The notes beneath the pieces were generated by a model, which searched no databases, had not been told where the DNA came from, and saw only the letters and a program-made list of their open reading frames with translations. From the NCBI GenBank assembly GCA_017513965.1, contig JAFWMI010000122.1:1-34683 (forward strand): a DNA stretch of 34,683 nt. Reading direction: 5' to 3'. Shown piece after piece: positions 34,178 through 34,683 of this stretch. The stretch comes from Atopobiaceae bacterium. Lineage in GTDB: Bacteria > Actinomycetota > Coriobacteriia > Coriobacteriales > Atopobiaceae. Positions within the stretch are counted from its first letter, which is position 1, and every line of letters starts with the position of its first letter. A program made the translations under genes and the position numbers.

Positions 34178-34186
34178 GCTTTCATA

Positions 34187-34683
34187 TTACACACAAAACC
34201 CCACAACCACGCCTGCAGGCACTTCGGGCGACCCCAATGATTCAGGGAAGCCTGCCGCATTGACCTGATAGAAGTATCCGTTTGTGCCGGTGTCCCCGTA
34301 TTGCGTCCAATCAAACGGATAGACCGTCCTATACCACCACGGCATGGCCCCCGTGCTGTCTTCCAGCGAGAGGTAGCCTTGCGGATCGCCCTGGGACGTC
34401 ACCTCAGCCTGTCTGAACGCCTCATACTGGGAACCCTCGCTGTTTATGAGCCCATCGATGTCCTGGTAGCCACGCTTCTGCTTAAACTCCTCGCTATCCC
34501 ATTGCACGTCCCCGCACACCTCGTGCGCCGAGAAGAGCCAGAGCTCGTCAGCGGTGGGTGTCGCACTCCCAAACTCGTCGGTTGGCCCCGCATTGTTGGT
34601 GTACTTGTTCACGGGAACCAGAGCCTGCGCCAAATCGTCGTCCAGCATGTCCTTGGCTTCGCCAGCCAGCCATGAGCGCAGCT
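34187..34683 (-). CDS. C-terminal part of a DUF6273-like surface protein (runs off the window)
   Basis: The frame is open from the window edge to the stop at 34187, so this is the last 165 or so residues of a longer gene. The segment matches the DUF6273 type: PTADELWLFSAHEVCG, then a SEGSQYEAFRQ stretch, MPWWYRTVYPFDW in place of the common WWLRSP, and GYFYQVNAAGFPES before the final VVVGFCV. Family members are C-terminal domains of secreted or cell-surface proteins. The N terminus, signal peptide and start are outside. The ATG at 34648 is an internal Met, not a supported start. Confidence 0.75.
   Translation of the reverse strand, partial: LRSWLAGEAKDMLDDDLAQALVPVNKYTNNAGPTDEFGSATPTADELWLFSAHEVCGDVQWDSEEFKQKRGYQDIDGLINSEGSQYEAFRQAEVTSQGDPQGYLSLEDSTGAMPWWYRTVYPFDWTQYGDTGTNGYFYQVNAAGFPESLGSPEVPAGVVVGFCV

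Overview
The window is 34.7 kb of fairly GC-rich bacterial chromosome. It most resembles the class Coriobacteriia (Actinobacteria; an Atopobiaceae or Olsenella/Collinsella-like gut organism). That placement is inference. It rests on a class III fructose-1,6-bisphosphatase, the MEP isoprenoid genes ispG and dxr, frequent GTG/TTG starts, secreted repeat proteins typical of that class, and a Bacillus-like order of the translation/isoprenoid genes. No 16S or marker search could be run.

Left part (1-9.5 kb), accessory metabolism and surface or signalling genes. An RraA-family aldolase and a D-2-hydroxyacid dehydrogenase form a tight pair. They are followed by a 66-bp near-perfect palindrome, an aldo/keto reductase, a lipoprotein nuclease with a C-terminal Cys/His module, a DUF389 membrane protein with an EF-hand-like loop, and 6-phosphofructokinase. 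On the minus strand come an M18 aminopeptidase coupled to a small membrane protein, then a 7-TM GGDEF diguanylate cyclase. The cyclase is flanked by a pair of 28-bp direct repeats.

Middle part (9.8-17 kb). Class III fructose-1,6-bisphosphatase lies on the plus strand. Convergent with it are a secreted Ig-like/repeat protein and an STT3/PglB-type oligosaccharyltransferase in one operon. This pair is the most unusual content of the window, since STT3 proteins are rare in Gram-positive bacteria. Next are an unrecognised Cys-rich protein, a short 30-bp tandem repeat array with an inverted copy, two minus-strand tRNAs (CAU anticodon; Ala-GGC) with a clear promoter and separate terminators, and a small basic secreted protein.

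Right part (17-34.1 kb), all minus strand. This is a conserved housekeeping block, read right to left: rplS, rnhB, yraN, comM-like, dprA, trmFO, xerC-like; then rpsB, tsf, pyrH, frr, uppS, cdsA, dxr, rseP-like, ispG, proS. Many neighbours overlap by 4 nt (GTGA/ATGA), which implies translational coupling. The order closely matches the Bacillus subtilis rplS-to-proS region, without topA, clpQ/clpY and codY. The block combines ribosome biogenesis and recycling, UMP kinase, undecaprenyl and phospholipid precursor synthesis, membrane proteolysis and DNA processing. The window ends inside a gene for a DUF6273-like surface protein.

The best leads for something undescribed are the STT3 plus secreted-protein operon, the winged-helix-like insertion inside the site-2 protease, the EF-hand-like loop in the DUF389 protein, and three separate families of intergenic repeats.
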